From Lagopus muta (Eukaryota > Chordata > Aves > Galliformes > Phasianidae), in the NCBI RefSeq assembly GCF_023343835.1, contig NC_064449.1:3447778-3511777 (forward strand): DNA of 64,000 bases, written 5' to 3'. The notes beneath the pieces are model-generated. The model saw only the letters and a list, made by a program, of their open reading frames with translations. It made no database searches and was not told the DNA's origin. This document shows, piece by piece, positions 33,101 to 45,900 of this stretch (its first letter is position 1; each line of letters begins with the position of its first letter). Made by a program: the position numbers and the translations under genes.

Positions 33101-36100
33101 AATGCAAACAGATATTTAAGGGGTTTTCACAGTCAGAGTTGACTGGAACATCTTAAGCATTTCAAATGTCTCAAAATGATCAAAATCAAGCATAATGAAA
33201 ACATAAAGCTTCCTTCTGATTTGCCTTCCTTTTTTCTGACATATGTGGCTTTCAGATAAACATGGATTTCTAGCACATACAATTTAATATTTTCCCAGTT
33301 GCATTCTGCATTTCCAGACTTTCAGCTCTTCTGGGCATCTTCCTGGCTTTTTTCCATTCAAACACTCTTTGGCATCTTTTTACTTCTAATATCATATGGC
33401 ATTCCTTAATCCCTCTGCACCCAAAATACTTTAAAAGTTATTCCTTATTAACGAGGCTTTTCCTGCTGTTTCTCCTTAAACAGAACAAAGGCTTTTGCTG
33501 TATCTAGTTTTCTGAGCATCTCAATCACCTGAAGTAATGGTTGTGATGGCTGTGGCCTGGGGGGGAACACACTCCAGACATAAAAGGAATTGAGTGGGAA
33601 TGCTGTATTTGCAGAGGGCTCAGTCCCCAGGCTTTTCCTAAAGGAGTTTTCCTCAAAAGTAAGAAGAATATTCAACCTGCAGTCAATATTATTTGCTGGA
33701 TTACCATATATTACAGGGTGGTATTTCTGTAGGACAGATTGAAAGGTGGCAGGTAATGATTCCTGTGAGAGCTGCAGGGAAGTGGCCGGGGCTCATAACA
33801 GAAATAGCCCTTAGGACTGCCTGGAAGAGAAAATCACCAGAAAATAAAACTAGCAAAACACAGTTCATTTAAATAGCATTCAGAGCTGTGATGTCACTTC
33901 TCGGCCAGTGCTCAGGTAGTAGCAGCTGAGCAACAAATGCCTTGTGTGCAAATTCAGTTCTTGCTTTTCTGAGGAAAGCCAGTGCAGCTGCATAGGTGTA
34001 AATGAGCAGATGCTTTTTCATGTTTGCAGAGACACCTGCTGTCAGTGTGCACATTGCTAGCAAGAGAAGCTCCAGGCTCCTCTCCTTGTTTCATGTCTTC
34101 TGCTGCTCTGCATTGCAATCTGTAGAAGTTGTAGTTGCTATTATTATTATTACTATTAATGATACTGCAGATCTTCTCTCCTCCCTCCAAGAAGCTGCCA
34201 GATCCTTTTCTGCTGCATTTGATCACAGCCAAGAAGATGGCTTTGACGTTGTATGCGCTCCCGCAGCTCTCTGCAAAGTCCTAATCCTTCTAATAGCTGG
34301 AGGTTTTCAGTTTGCCTTTTATTAATATTCCGCCTTGATTGTAAAGCACTTCAGTGATATCCAGAAGCCTGTCTTATGTAACAGCCTTATCCATACTTGA
34401 GTCCCTCAGAGCTGGAGCGTCGAGAAAAGACTCTGTTTGATCTGCATGGTCTGTCGTTAGTCCTCATGACTTTAATGCACAGAGCCATTAGAAATTAGCA
34501 ATACATTTCAAATATTTCTAAGTATTTGACTTTACTAGAAAGAGTATGACTTGCTGTCATGGACAGTTCTGAGTGATGTCGTTAGAAAAGACTCCATAAA
34601 GTCTTCTAGGAGCCTTGTTATGCAGCTCTGAGTGAGCTGGAAAGTGGAAGAAGCTATAGATATGGAAATAATTAAGATGTTTCATAAATCTCTGTTATTA
34701 ATCAAATTCTACTATGCATTAGGGTGCTTTTTTGAGCCAGGTTAATAGATGAGACAACCTAAAAACTGGGAGCTGCTTGTTTCCTTACTGTGGATATCCC
34801 AGACAGTCCCTATCACTCAAACTAATTATTTAAGCTATTAATAAGGAAGCTTTTTATTTTTTAAATGATAAAAATGTAATGATCTCAGTCAGAAAAAATA
34901 GCAAAGGCACTTTACCCGATGACCAGGGATCCGTGCAACACAGCTGAGGAGCCCACCTGTCCATGATAAGCAGCTGCAATCCTGTGGTCCAGGTCCTACT
35001 TCAGAAAGAGATCATTGCCTTCCATCTCTCATTTATTGTGACTGCAAAACAGCTGCATAGGCTCATGGAGAGGTTTGCACTTACTTAGGAGAGCTCAGAT
35101 CATCTGGAAGTGGAAAAATGATTATTCCTTGAGTATTCCTTTGCTGTTTACTCTTTGGCTCACTGTCATTTTTGCCTTGAGACCATTAGAGAGGAGCACT
35201 GCTGTCACTGCTGAAACCACATCAATCTTGCTTCAGTGGTTTCAAGAGTATTTCCTTCTAGAACTTGTACCCAGACCTCCACCTAAATGGGCTTCCTGCC
35301 TGCTTCGTGCTTTACCTCCACTCGCACAGCAGTGCTTCTACACAGATGTGACTGTAAAGAGCTGATCATGGTTTGGCAATGGAGATTTCTGACATGAAAG
35401 AGGGGACATTTGCCAACTGCAGGCACATAAAACTGCAAAGTTAAGCCAGCTAAACCAGCTTAATTGATTGTGCTGCTAGCTGTGTGAACTGGGAGACTGG
35501 GAGACTCAAAAGTGGCACGAGGGAAGCAAGCAGGGTAAGTAGTAATGCCAAGAAAGGAGTATTCATTTTTAGCAAGCCTGGAACAGGGAAGGCCCAATCA
35601 CTTCTCTGGGTCCTGGCCATACCTGCTCACACAGGAAGCTCACTTGTATTTGTCCCATTGGGCAGCAGAGCATCCGTTGTGTCTTCCTCCATGTTATGTC
35701 ATTTGGAAGGCAAGGAATAGGTTGGGGCATCACCTCTGTGTGCACAGTGCTGTCCTGCTCTGATGGCCGAGTGCTGACAGCACAGAGCTGTAGTCACGCT
35801 GACCCATGGCCTCATGGAGCACTGGAGTGCAAAGGTCTCTTGCTTCCTCTGGAAACCTTCCCCTCCCCTGCAGTGATGCTAGCTGTAACCTATTCTGCTC
35901 ACTGCATGCTCAGGTAGGCACAGCCCAGTCCTGTCTCTGGTGAGCCCTTTGCTTTCATGCTATAATGTGTAGTGAGCTTTACTTTTATTCCTGCCCATTC
36001 TCTCACTTCTGTTATCCTGCTCCCCTTCCCCTCCTTTCAGGTAGATCTTCCCGTCTTCTTGGGGACTGTTCTTTTGTTCCACCCTCCTTTCCCATTCCTG

Positions 36101-38500
36101 TAGCTTTATTACAGGATCACACTTCAGCATTTCCCCCTTCAAACTATCTGACTGTAGAAAGCGACCTTGGGTCCATCTGCTCATCTCCTCCTGACAATCA
36201 CAAAGGGAAGTTCTCTGCTTGCAATCAAGATGCAAGTCACTGGGGTGGATTTGAACACAGAGATTACAGTCAGAACCATAATGCCTTTGTAATGCTGTCG
36301 GATTATTCCTCTCCCATGGAGTAAACCCTGAAGAGCAATACCAAGTCTTCAGGCAAACAGAATCTCCAGCTGTCAGTGCTTCTGCTTCCTCTGGAGGCAG
36401 ACACATGCCTGTCCAAACACAATATGCTGGAAGACTGATAGTTGGCATCTTTGGCTATTGAGACATGCCATGTTTCTGGAACCTTTTATAAGTGATGGAA
36501 AGATAATAAAGGGAGAGGTAGGCCATAAATCCAGGCAGTCCAGTTCACTGTCTCTCACGGGACAAGTTGTGTTTAGCGTCCTGATTCTTAGCTTAGATTT
36601 TACAGTTCTTTGGCAGATTTTTTGGCAGATTCTTTTACCTCAGACAATGATGTTCTTGCTAATGCAGCTGCCAGAAACAAAGACTAAAGAAGACAGGCAG
36701 GAATCAGAGGCAGTCCCCCTGCTCACCCCAGGAGCCCCAGCTTTGGGCAGGGCTGCAGCTCCCTCTGCCTCAGCCTCTGGCTGGATTGCACCGTTCTGAC
36801 TTAGATTCATCTCTGCCAGCAGCGAGTGTGCACATTACATAATGTAATCTTTGTGTCTTGAGGATTCAGGCCTGTCCTCTTTTGTGCTGCCAGATGGAGG
36901 AGAAGCCATGTGCTCTCTGGAGAGATGTCCCTGTGTGTCTCGCTGCTCAGCCACGCTGGAATTATGTCTTTCTCTCTGCAATGGGCCACTGCTGTTCCCT
37001 GGCATTTGGCTCCACGATAGCTGGCTTTTTAGAATGTAGTGGATGTTATACAGCCACTGCATCCCAAAATTAATTCGTCTAGAAAAGGAGATACGCAAAG
37101 AAACTCAGAAATGGATTAGTGAGGAGGATGTGCTCCAGATTCTCTGAATGGCTGGGGTTCTTTCCCAGCTGAAACCCAAATGTGGGGGTCAGGGACAACC
37201 AGGTTTCCAGCTCCTGTCCATACTGTCTCATTTCATTGTTGTTTCAGCTGCTGCCATTTCTCTGTTTCTCTGTTCTGTAACACGGCCTTGCCTGCATTGT
37301 TCCTGCCTCTATTAGTCTAGCTGCTCCTTGCCCTGATCCCTGAAGGGCTCTCCAAAGATAAATCACACCTGTGCGACTCCCTACTCACTAATGAGGCATC
37401 TGCTCCAAATTCTGCAGTGCTCCATTGACTGAGACAAAGAACTAAACCCACCTGTGGGCAGTAATACCACTGCAGTCCTCAGAAATAGCTTGAAAGACCC
37501 CAAGGAGGGTGAGGGCAGTGCTAGTCAAGGCCAGACAGGACTTTTACCCATCTGAACTTTCATACTGCAGCACACTGTCAGCAGTCTCCAGAAATGGCAG
37601 CTTCCCTGGAGCAGTGTTACAGCCCAGCACAGTGAACTTGCCCAGGACAGGGAGGTAGAAAGAAATTCTGCTGCCTCTGAGCTTCCCAGCAGAAAGACCC
37701 CATCAGCTGCCATGGCTCCAGCAGTGCAGTTGCTGCAATGAGAGCCAGAGCTCACGTGCAGCCAGCCATGCTGCCTTTGAGCAGTGGTGATACCAAACAG
37801 GAGCAAGCCTCTTCTAGAGACGAAAAAAGAACAATCAGCACTTTGCTTGAAAATTAGGAGCTGAAATGATGCTGCATCTATGAATAGGGAATTGCTGCTC
37901 AACAAATGTCCTCATTGCAATTCCCATCAGCAGCCCCATTCAGCCACCGCGCCGGCTGCTGCCAGGAGTCTCAGGCAGAGGGGCCGCCAACCTCCCTGCC
38001 ATCCTGAGCGTGGACACAGGGTGCCTTGTGCACAGACTGCGGCACATCTGGTGCTGACTGTACAGGGAAGGGGCAGAGTATGCTGATGCAGGACTGCGGC
38101 GTGATGTGGTAGCTTTGGCCTTCCCGGTGTGTGTAGTTATGCAGGCACGGCAGCAGGACTGGAATGGGACCTCAGGCTGCAGAGAAGTTGCACTTTGATT
38201 GTTGCACTGAAGTCTGTGTCTCTGCATAGTAACTGCTGTGCATGTGCCAGCAGAGCTAGCATGAGTAAGCTTATTATGCGATAATCACACCTTCATCTCT
38301 CTGGGTACATAAACTGCTGAGGTATCCAAGTCTGGCGGTGAGGCACAACCGCTGCCTGAAGATGAGCAAGAAGCAACCGGGTTCTTTCCTCATCAGGAAC
38401 ATATGTCTGATTTGACACCATTAGCCTTTAATGTTTTTAAACAGAACATCATTACCGAACCACCTGTCGCCACTTAATTACCTGCGTCTGATTACAAAGA
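27172..38500. other. Intergenic, no gene recognised
   Basis: About 11 kb upstream of the CABP1 CpG island without a recognisable exon, RNA gene or further mobile element. Small (GT)n and (ATT)n runs occur at 30621-30633 and 34138-34152. A promoter-proximal, regulatory-looking patch (ttaattacctgcgt, acgtca) lies at its right end near 38473-38505. Confidence 0.55.
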
Positions 38501-38505
38501 CGTCA
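38500..38505. promoter_or_regulatory. CABP1: CRE half-site upstream of caldendrin CpG island
   Basis: ACGTCA, within aaagacgtcaaa, just before the CpG island begins. CREB-type control would suit a neuronal activity-linked gene, but this is a short motif and only suggestive. Confidence 0.3.
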
Positions 38506-39212
38506 AATAATCTGCTTTTTAGGTGCGAACCCCTTCGTTTGTATGGGCTTTCACCACGCGCCCTAGCGAAACCTCCGCGCTCGTTTCGACGGCTGGACAA
38601 AAACTTCCCGAGCGCGTTCTGCCGGGGGCTGCTATGAGGGCTCCGAATCCTCCCGGCCACGCCGAGACGAGCGCTGGGCGCTGCTCCGTAGCGCCGGCAC
38701 CTCCCGCAGCCCCGCTCCGACCGGCGGAGAGCCGAGGCGGGGCTCCGGGCCCCCCTCTCTCCCCGCGCTTCCCGATGGCTGCGGGGCAGCGCCCGCGGGG
38801 CTCCCCTCCCGGTGCGGGGCGCCGCGCTCCTCCCCGGGGCCACGGGGGATCCTCCGGGGCCGGGCCTCCACCGCGCACCGCGGGACGCCGCCTCCCCGCT
38901 CCCGGCCCGCGATGCCGCGGCGACGCTCCGGGGGCGGCGGCGGCTCCCTCCCGCCACGCGCCGGGGGGCCGCGGCCCCGCGGCCCCCTCCCCGCCGGGCC
39001 CTGCCCGCCCGCCGCGCCGCGGGAGCGCCGCCCGCCTCCTCCCGCACCCCCTCGGCGGCTCCGCGGCGCCGCTTCGCGCCCGGCCCGAGCCGGCCCCGGC
39101 GGGGGGAGGCCCCGGCTCACCTGGCGGCGGTGCGGGGGGAGCCCCGGCGGGGGACGGTGCCTGCCAGCCCCCGCCGGAGCGCCCCTTCCGCGGCCTTTGT
39201 CTGCGCTGTCAC

Positions 39213-39323
39213 ATGGGCCGCGGTGCGGGATTTAAGCGGGGCTCCGCAGGACATGCCGTGAGCGGCGCGCCGCAGCCCTGCCCGCAGCGGCAGCGCTCCG
39301 CCCGGCCGGGGATGCGGCTCTAG
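39213..39323 (+). other. CABP1: Upstream ORF (36 codons) before caldendrin start
   Basis: ATG at 39213 opens MGRGAGFKRGSAGHAV and runs to TAG at 39321-39323, ten bases before the caldendrin ATG and one base out of its frame. The context cacATGg has C at -3 and G at +4, so it is only moderate. The first residues resemble the start of the longest human caldendrin form (MGGGDGAAFKR, from memory). It may be a regulatory uORF or a frameshifted remnant of that extension. Confidence 0.45.
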
Positions 39324-39333
39324 CGGCCCCGCG

Positions 39334-39945
39334 ATGAGCGGCTCCTCCATGGCGAAGAGCGAGTCCCGCACTTCGCTGCTGAAGGCGGCGGGGAGCGGGA
39401 GGGCGGCGGGCGCCCAGCCCCGACCCCAGCCCCGCGGCGGCCGTGCCCGGGACGGCAGAGGACGAGGCGGGCAGGCGGGCGGGGAGTCGAGCCGGGAGGC
39501 GCTCCCCGGGGAGCCCAGTGCCCGCAGGCCGCTCTGCCACCCGGGCGCCCGCGAGGACGGAGCGAGGGGCGCGGGGAAGCTGTCACATGGACGGGGGGAG
39601 AGCCAGCCGGAGCCCGCGGAAGGAGGTCCAAGGAGAGGAGGCAGCGGCAAGGAAGCGGCGCGGCCAGCCCGGCACCACCACCATCCCCCGCCGCACGGCA
39701 ACCACGGTCACCCCCAGGACCAGCAGCAGCTCTCAGACAGGGATGGGGAGGAGGCGGAGGAGGACTTTTTCCTCAGTCACAGGCAGAGGTCCAGCAGAGA
39801 GTCCCTGAAGCTCTCAGAGGGCGCCTCGCCTCTGTCCAAATCCAGCAGCAAGTACTCCACCAAGTCCAGCGGCAGCGAGCGGTCGGTGGAAGCGGACCCC
39901 CTTTTCCACCAGCTGCACCCCATGCTCAGCTCGGTCTTCGGCCAG
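39334..39945 (+). CDS. CABP1: CABP1 first exon, caldendrin-type N-terminus
   Basis: Encodes 204 residues beginning [20 protein letters not shown] and ending [16 protein letters not shown] before cag|gtaagg. The [12 protein letters not shown] and PMLSS.FGQ blocks match mammalian caldendrin; the middle is Pro/Arg/Gly-rich and diverged. It includes a His/Pro-rich patch ([13 protein letters not shown]), an acidic EEAEEDFF patch and a Ser-rich segment. The start is the first ATG after an in-frame stop at 39259, with G at -3. A second in-frame Met is at residue 6. The N-terminal extension is probably a disordered protein-interaction region. Confidence 0.93.
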
Positions 39946-42900
39946 GTAAGGGGCGCGGAGCCCCCGCCGCCTCCGCCTTCTCCCCCTTCCTCCCTCCGTC
40001 CCTCCCTCCCCTCCGCGCCCCCGTCCCGCTGCCGGGCGCCGACCCCCGGGTTGCAGCCGCGCTGTAAATGCACCGCTTCCTGCCTCAGCGTCCCCGGAGC
40101 GGCTGGGGCGCTGCGGAGCGACCCCGGGGGAGCCCCGAGCTGCCCGCCGGGATAGCGCGCTCCGACCGCCGCGGGGCACGGCCGCGACCCGAGGGCGCTG
40201 TCGGTGGTGCTGGCGGGAGCCGTGCTTTGCCAACCGCCGGGGGAAAAAGTTGCGGCTCTGCCTGGTGAGGGTGAGAGTCGGGGAAGCGATTTTTTTTTTT
40301 CCTTTTTTTTTTTTTTTTCCTCCAAAAAAAGATATTTACTTATTAGATTCTATCTCTCTGGCTCCCCGCCTTGCTTTGCTGTATTTGTTTACATCTCCTT
40401 ATGGTACATTTCTGTACAATCAGCGTATGAATCATTTCTGATGGCAGAAGCTGTCAGGAGAAGGTAGTGGGGAGGATGACAAAAAAATCCTGACCCAATT
40501 CCGAAGCCTTCCCAATCACTATGTTAGGATGGAACAGATGCTTTCGGTGTTTGCGAGCGCTTTCGGCACAAAGCTGTCATTTTTAGCTGCCTCTGGTAGT
40601 GGAATTACCCGGCAGGGCTACTACCCTTTAAAAATGAAAAGGCAGAGGGAAACTGGCTTGAAATTTTCTTTTAGAGCCGTTTAGGGATGTTACCGGGAGA
40701 TGTAATCTCCAGGAAGATTAATGTAACTGCAATCTCCCAGGAGCACAATTATAGGTATAAGCCAGCAGCCTGGGTGGCAGCTCTGGAAGTGATCGATTAA
40801 GCCAGAATTAGGATTTGTGGGTTTCCTTCTCGTTGTCGTGTGTTTTATTTTATTTATTTATTTATTTTAAAGTGGATTTGGGAGGCTTTTCAGAATGCCC
40901 TTTCAAATCGAGATTATGGAGAGAACGAGGAGAATCTTTATGATTTAAGGGAAGGACGTGACACACCTCTCCCTGCTCAGTCTGCTGTCAGGACGTGTTG
41001 TCTACTTCTGTTCATCTTGACTTCTCCAGAGGAAAATCAAACCTCAGCTGTTCTCAGCAGCTCTGCATCCTCACTAACAGTCTGCTGTGTATGAGAGTTA
41101 CAATTGTGTTTACTCAGAACGAGACGGAGATGTAGCAGAAATAGATGAACATTCTGTAGCAGCAATAAGAAGGGCCTCGTGAGTGCTGTGGTGCCCAGCT
41201 GGGTCACAGCAAATGGTACTGTTTGAAAATCTGGGGGCTCAGAAATCCATGGGCTCAGCGCTGCCTCATAGTTCCGAGGAACGTGAAGATGCATCCGAGA
41301 ACAGATTTGAAGTCTGAGGAGCTGTTTGTCCCCAGAGTGCCAGGAACACCGACAGACCCAGCTCAGGGCTCCTCCCCACAGTCCTTTCCTGAACAGCAGC
41401 TTTTTACCTGCATTGCTGCTTGCATTCCAGTGCCAGGAGACACTTCTGAGCACCATAAACTTAGCAAAATTTAATTCTGGCCTCAAACGGTGCAACTTAC
41501 AGAAAAGAGACAGATTCTGGCTTTTGGTTTTCCACTCTCTACATAGCAACAGCGCTGAGAAACAATCAGCAGCACCTTCATTTGTGAGCGTAATATTATT
41601 TATTCCCATTCTCCCCTGTATTCATCTCTCACTTTCTTTGAAGTAACTGTGAGAAAGCAACCATCTAGTGGGGGATTTAGGAGTGGGATGCAGTAGGGCT
41701 GTTCAGGGATTTGTGTATAGAGGCAGGGGAGCTGCAATATGGGATGTGCAAAGAGCTGTATACTGGAAGAGAGATGTGAAGATTTTTTTTGCAGTGGTAT
41801 CGAATCCTCAGCTGAATAAAAGCTGTAGGATCAGAACTGGAAAATTCTGTCGTGGAAATGAATGGTGGAGATGTTGTTGTTGCGAGTGGACAAATAACTG
41901 CTGTGCATTGTGTAGAAGTGTGAGGGATATCTCAGGGCACAGAAGGACTCCCACCTGCAGAGCCCTGGTTGGAGCCGGGGCTGAGCTGTGGTCACAAGCA
42001 CAGAAGTGCCCCGGACTGCAGCATGAGGCTGCAGGTGCTGTAACAGCAGCCTGCTTCGTGATGCAATTAGAAGAGAGCAAGAGCTCAGAAGACGATTCAT
42101 TTAATCCAAAAACTTCTTTCCAGCCCACACAGCCCACTGTGCAACAGTTAAAACAGTAATTTTGCAGTACATATAAGGAGGGAAGCACAGCGATGCACGT
42201 CTGCAGCTGTGATCCAGCAGCACTGGCATGTCTTGTCCCAGCTCTACAGATGTGGAACACCATCCTTGTTCCAGCATGGTGCAGATGCAGGCACCACAGA
42301 GGTACAATCAGATCTGCAGAAGACATTGCAGGGATGACTTCACAGAGGATGTCATTGCAGTAAGAGCAAAAAGGAGCAGTCTGGAACCACAGGATTTTGT
42401 CTGAGGGAGACAGATTTGTAACTGTGCAGGAAAAAGACAGAGGGAAGGCAGAAGTGCCATGTTTACATAACTGGCACAGCAATATAGTGCACTGTGGGCG
42501 TGTACTCCAGGAGAATGCTAAGATACAGCCAGGATACAGGATGCGGTGCTATTTTATTAATTGGGCTCATGCGATATCGGTGCAGGGATGTCGTAATATC
42601 ATAAGACAGTCATACTCATTTAGGGCATCCCAGCGTTACACAAATTAACAAACACAGGGGCATGTGATGATGTATTAATATAAGCCAGGATGTCGTCTTA
42701 GCCTGATGAAACGTTCCCCCGCCGGCTCGGAGAGGCAGCAGCAGCAGCAAAGCTGTGGAGTTTGCAGCAGGTGAGCGTGCGATGCTGCACAGCACCGAGC
42801 AGAGGAACACAGCACTGACAGCACAGCAGCGTGGTAATGTGATCCTGTGCAGAAGAGAGATGTGATACTGGTGCCATGCGGCAGGAGTTTGGCAGTGCAC

Positions 42901-45900
42901 GGACGTGGTGACAGTGTGGTGTTGTAGCTTGACAGAAGAGTTTAGCGGTCTAATGAAGCAGTAATACAATGTTCCAGATGGGAGCTGTTCTGTATGGCGG
43001 TGATCACTTTTGGCTTGATATTAGCAAAGGGTTGTGCCAGCCTCACACCACCGTCCCATTGCAGCAGAACGCAGCAAGGGTGGTGTTATTACCGTGCTGC
43101 CCTTCTGGTAGCACGGCCGTGAGTTAGCACAGGGACATCGCCACCAAGAGACACAGTGACACGACACAGCGTGCCATGTGAGTACAGGCTGGTTGTGCCT
43201 CACGTGTGGCAGTGGGACAGCAGTGGTTGCTCAGTCCAGCAGTGAGAGCGAGGCAGTGACTCAATGATGTGGCTGGAGGGAGATCCCTGTGATCATGCAG
43301 CAAAATGGGATAGTGGCACGAGAAGGAGTGTGGGGAGGGAGATAATTCCATTTTGGCCTGTAGCAGGAGGATGTCGGGGTCCAGGCAGTAAGGGAGAGTC
43401 ATGTAGCAATAAGCACGCTGTCACTTCTGACACAGTCCTACAGAGCAGCCACAGGATGCGGTTTTGCAGCAGCACGATACCGAGTGGCAGCACGCCCCTA
43501 ACAACAGGGAGCAGCAATACCTCATCTGCAGCCACAGCAGTGAGGGGCAGCCCGGCTGCAGGACGGCGTTACTGATGTGACAGCAGCAGTTTGAGCAGCG
43601 CAGGGGCTGGGAGGGCAGTGCAGGGGCAGCAGGACTGCGATGCAACAGTTCTGTGGCAGCACTCACAGGGCAGCAGCGACGCGGCAGCAGCACCTACAGG
43701 GCAGCAATATTTTGGCACTTGGGCTCAATGGTGCAGGTACTGCGGCACAGGAATGCAGTGGTTCTGTGCTCCTCCTGTGCCCTACGGTTGGCCTCGCCAG
43801 CACCCTTAAGAGAGCTTTTTTTGGCCCTTCCTATGCAATATTAACCTGCAAGCGATCCTGCCATGTGAGACCTGACTAGCTTCAGAGCTCTTTAGCTTTC
43901 ACACCCTGTCTGCCTGTTAAATTTTTCAGTGAAGTGATTCTCCAACAGTTTTCTGTCAATTGCTTCTGGTAGCATGGGGAGCAGAGGGGTCAAATAATGC
44001 CACGGGGAATCATTAAATATTTAGGGACTTCTGCTGTTAGCACTGTGGCCAAAGGGGCTTTTGTATCTCTATTTGTACAGGCAGTTAAAAGCCACTCCTG
44101 TCTGCACCACCTCCCATTCCTCTTACGATGTCAGTGTCCATTAAAGTAGGGAAGGCATCTTTGTGCATCTCTCAAATCATTTTTATGTTCTTGCCCTGCT
44201 TGATCTTTCTTTACTCATGGGCTTTAGTTAATCCTAACGGGTCTTAATGGACCTAGGAGCTAACCAGCATGATGGAAGTGGCCGTTTTGGGCCAGGATTT
44301 GTGCCCACATGGGGGGGGAAGCAGGAGAAAGGCACATTCTCTGAACCACATGGGAGTGGATCAGGAGAATGCACCTTGTCCAGCCTTGCTGGTTGACCTT
44401 GATCCCTCAAATGGCTCCAGCTTCATTTGATTCCAATGAGAGTTTTGCTGCATCAGGACCGAGCGTGGAACTCAGCCAGCAGAGAGCCCTGGGAGTCTCT
44501 TGCTGCTGAGGGGAGTGGCATTACTGGCCTTGTGATGGAAACTTAACAGCTGCCCCCAGGTATGAGCAAGGCAGGCTGCTGTGTGCTGGGCCAGCACTGG
44601 GAAATATGGGATGATTCACTGTGGGATAGCAGAGGTGGAAGTGAAATGGTCTGCAGGTTCTTGTATGCTGTGCTCCACCGTACTGCATGGCAAGTGCAGC
44701 AGTGATGTGACAAGGCTCATGGCAAACTAAGGGCAGCTTCTCATAGCTGTTCATTTACAATGTTAAATCAATGGAGTAATTTGGAATGATTTTTTTTTTC
44801 CTGTGGTTCAAACAGACTGGCAACCACAGTGATGCTGACCCGACTGTGTAACCTTTGCTTACTGATACTGAACTGGGGTGTGCAGGTTAGAAGCGACAAA
44901 ATCCAGAAGAAACACCACGTTCCCTTCCCCTGCTTCCCTTCCTTTTTTTCAGGCACCTCTGAGAGCTCAGAGACAACCCCAGCCATGTCCTCAAGGTGCT
45001 CTGCCCCATCCTGCTATGCCCCATGTTCTTGCTGTGCTCCCACTCTTTGTGTGGGATGCACTCTGCCAGCCAGGCTCTTGCCTTTGGGAGCCCCTTCCCT
45101 GGTGCTGGGGTCCTGGGCCTGGCCATGCAGGTGTGCTGGAGCAGGATGGAGCCCTGTGGCTCCGTGCTCCCAGTGGGGAATGGCACGTCCTGCTGAGCAG
45201 CAGGCAGCTGTTTGCAGTGCTCCGGGCGCCCGCATACATCTCATACAGCTTCTGTGCTTCCTGCCCTGCATGTGCTGGCACAGCCCGTGTCTGTGCATGT
45301 AAGATGACATAAAGAGCCTTTGTATAAATGTCCCGTCTGTACCAACAGTCTGTATGCATGCAGCTGCTGATAAATGTGTGTGACCATACAAGCACTCTGT
45401 GCATACATATGTTCCTGTGCTTAAAACCAACCAGAGCACATCTCTGCCTGCTGATAGCCAACATACCTGGCAAGGTACGTCTCACACGTTTTCCATAGTG
45501 ATGGACACGGACACAGAAGAACACTGATCTGTGTCAGCACGTCCACTCAGCTCCCCACTTGCTCAACTTGGAGAGGAACTTGTCACATTCATTGCTTCTA
45601 AAAAGCTGGAGGGATGGGAGCCAGCCATGGGGAATCACTGAAGGGCAGTGCTGCCTGCTTGCAGTGGATCTGCCAGTAAACATTAATCTTTGTCAGTGAT
45701 TTACTTTTTTAAACAAATGTATTTTAAAAGGATATGGAAAGGCATCAAAATAAAACCAAGCTAAAGGAACCTTCATTAAATATTAAATTCATGAAATATA
45801 CAGCAGCATGAGCTAATGCACCGAAAGCACAGCCCTCTGGTTGGATTCAGCTTATCTTTTGAGAGACTAAAATCTTTCAATAATGAATTAACCATCATTT

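Larger units (their letters stand above)
38530..40270. promoter_or_regulatory. CABP1: CpG island, caldendrin-type CABP1 promoter
   Basis: A very G/C-rich, CpG-dense block spans the upstream region and the whole large first exon and stops sharply at a T-rich tract at 40290. No TATA box is evident. It probably contains the transcription start of the long CABP1 isoform. The boundaries were judged by eye. Confidence 0.85.

Noticed and set aside
38523-39323. Plus-strand open frame of 266 codons upstream of caldendrin
   Set aside because: Its length comes from the scarcity of stops in CpG-island sequence, and the translation is low-complexity Pro/Ala/Gly/Arg. Only its last part, from 39213, is kept as a possible uORF.
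38478-39701. Several long minus-strand frames opposite the caldendrin exon and promoter
   Set aside because: All are Arg/Gly/Ala/Pro-rich shadows of a GC-rich CpG island, with no homology or splice context.
41037-42482. Minus-strand frames of 190 and 224 codons in the CABP1 intron
   Set aside because: No homology, repeated Cys/Leu/Ser-rich composition, and location next to the degenerate repeat block. Considered as an old retroelement, but no ends or motifs support that.
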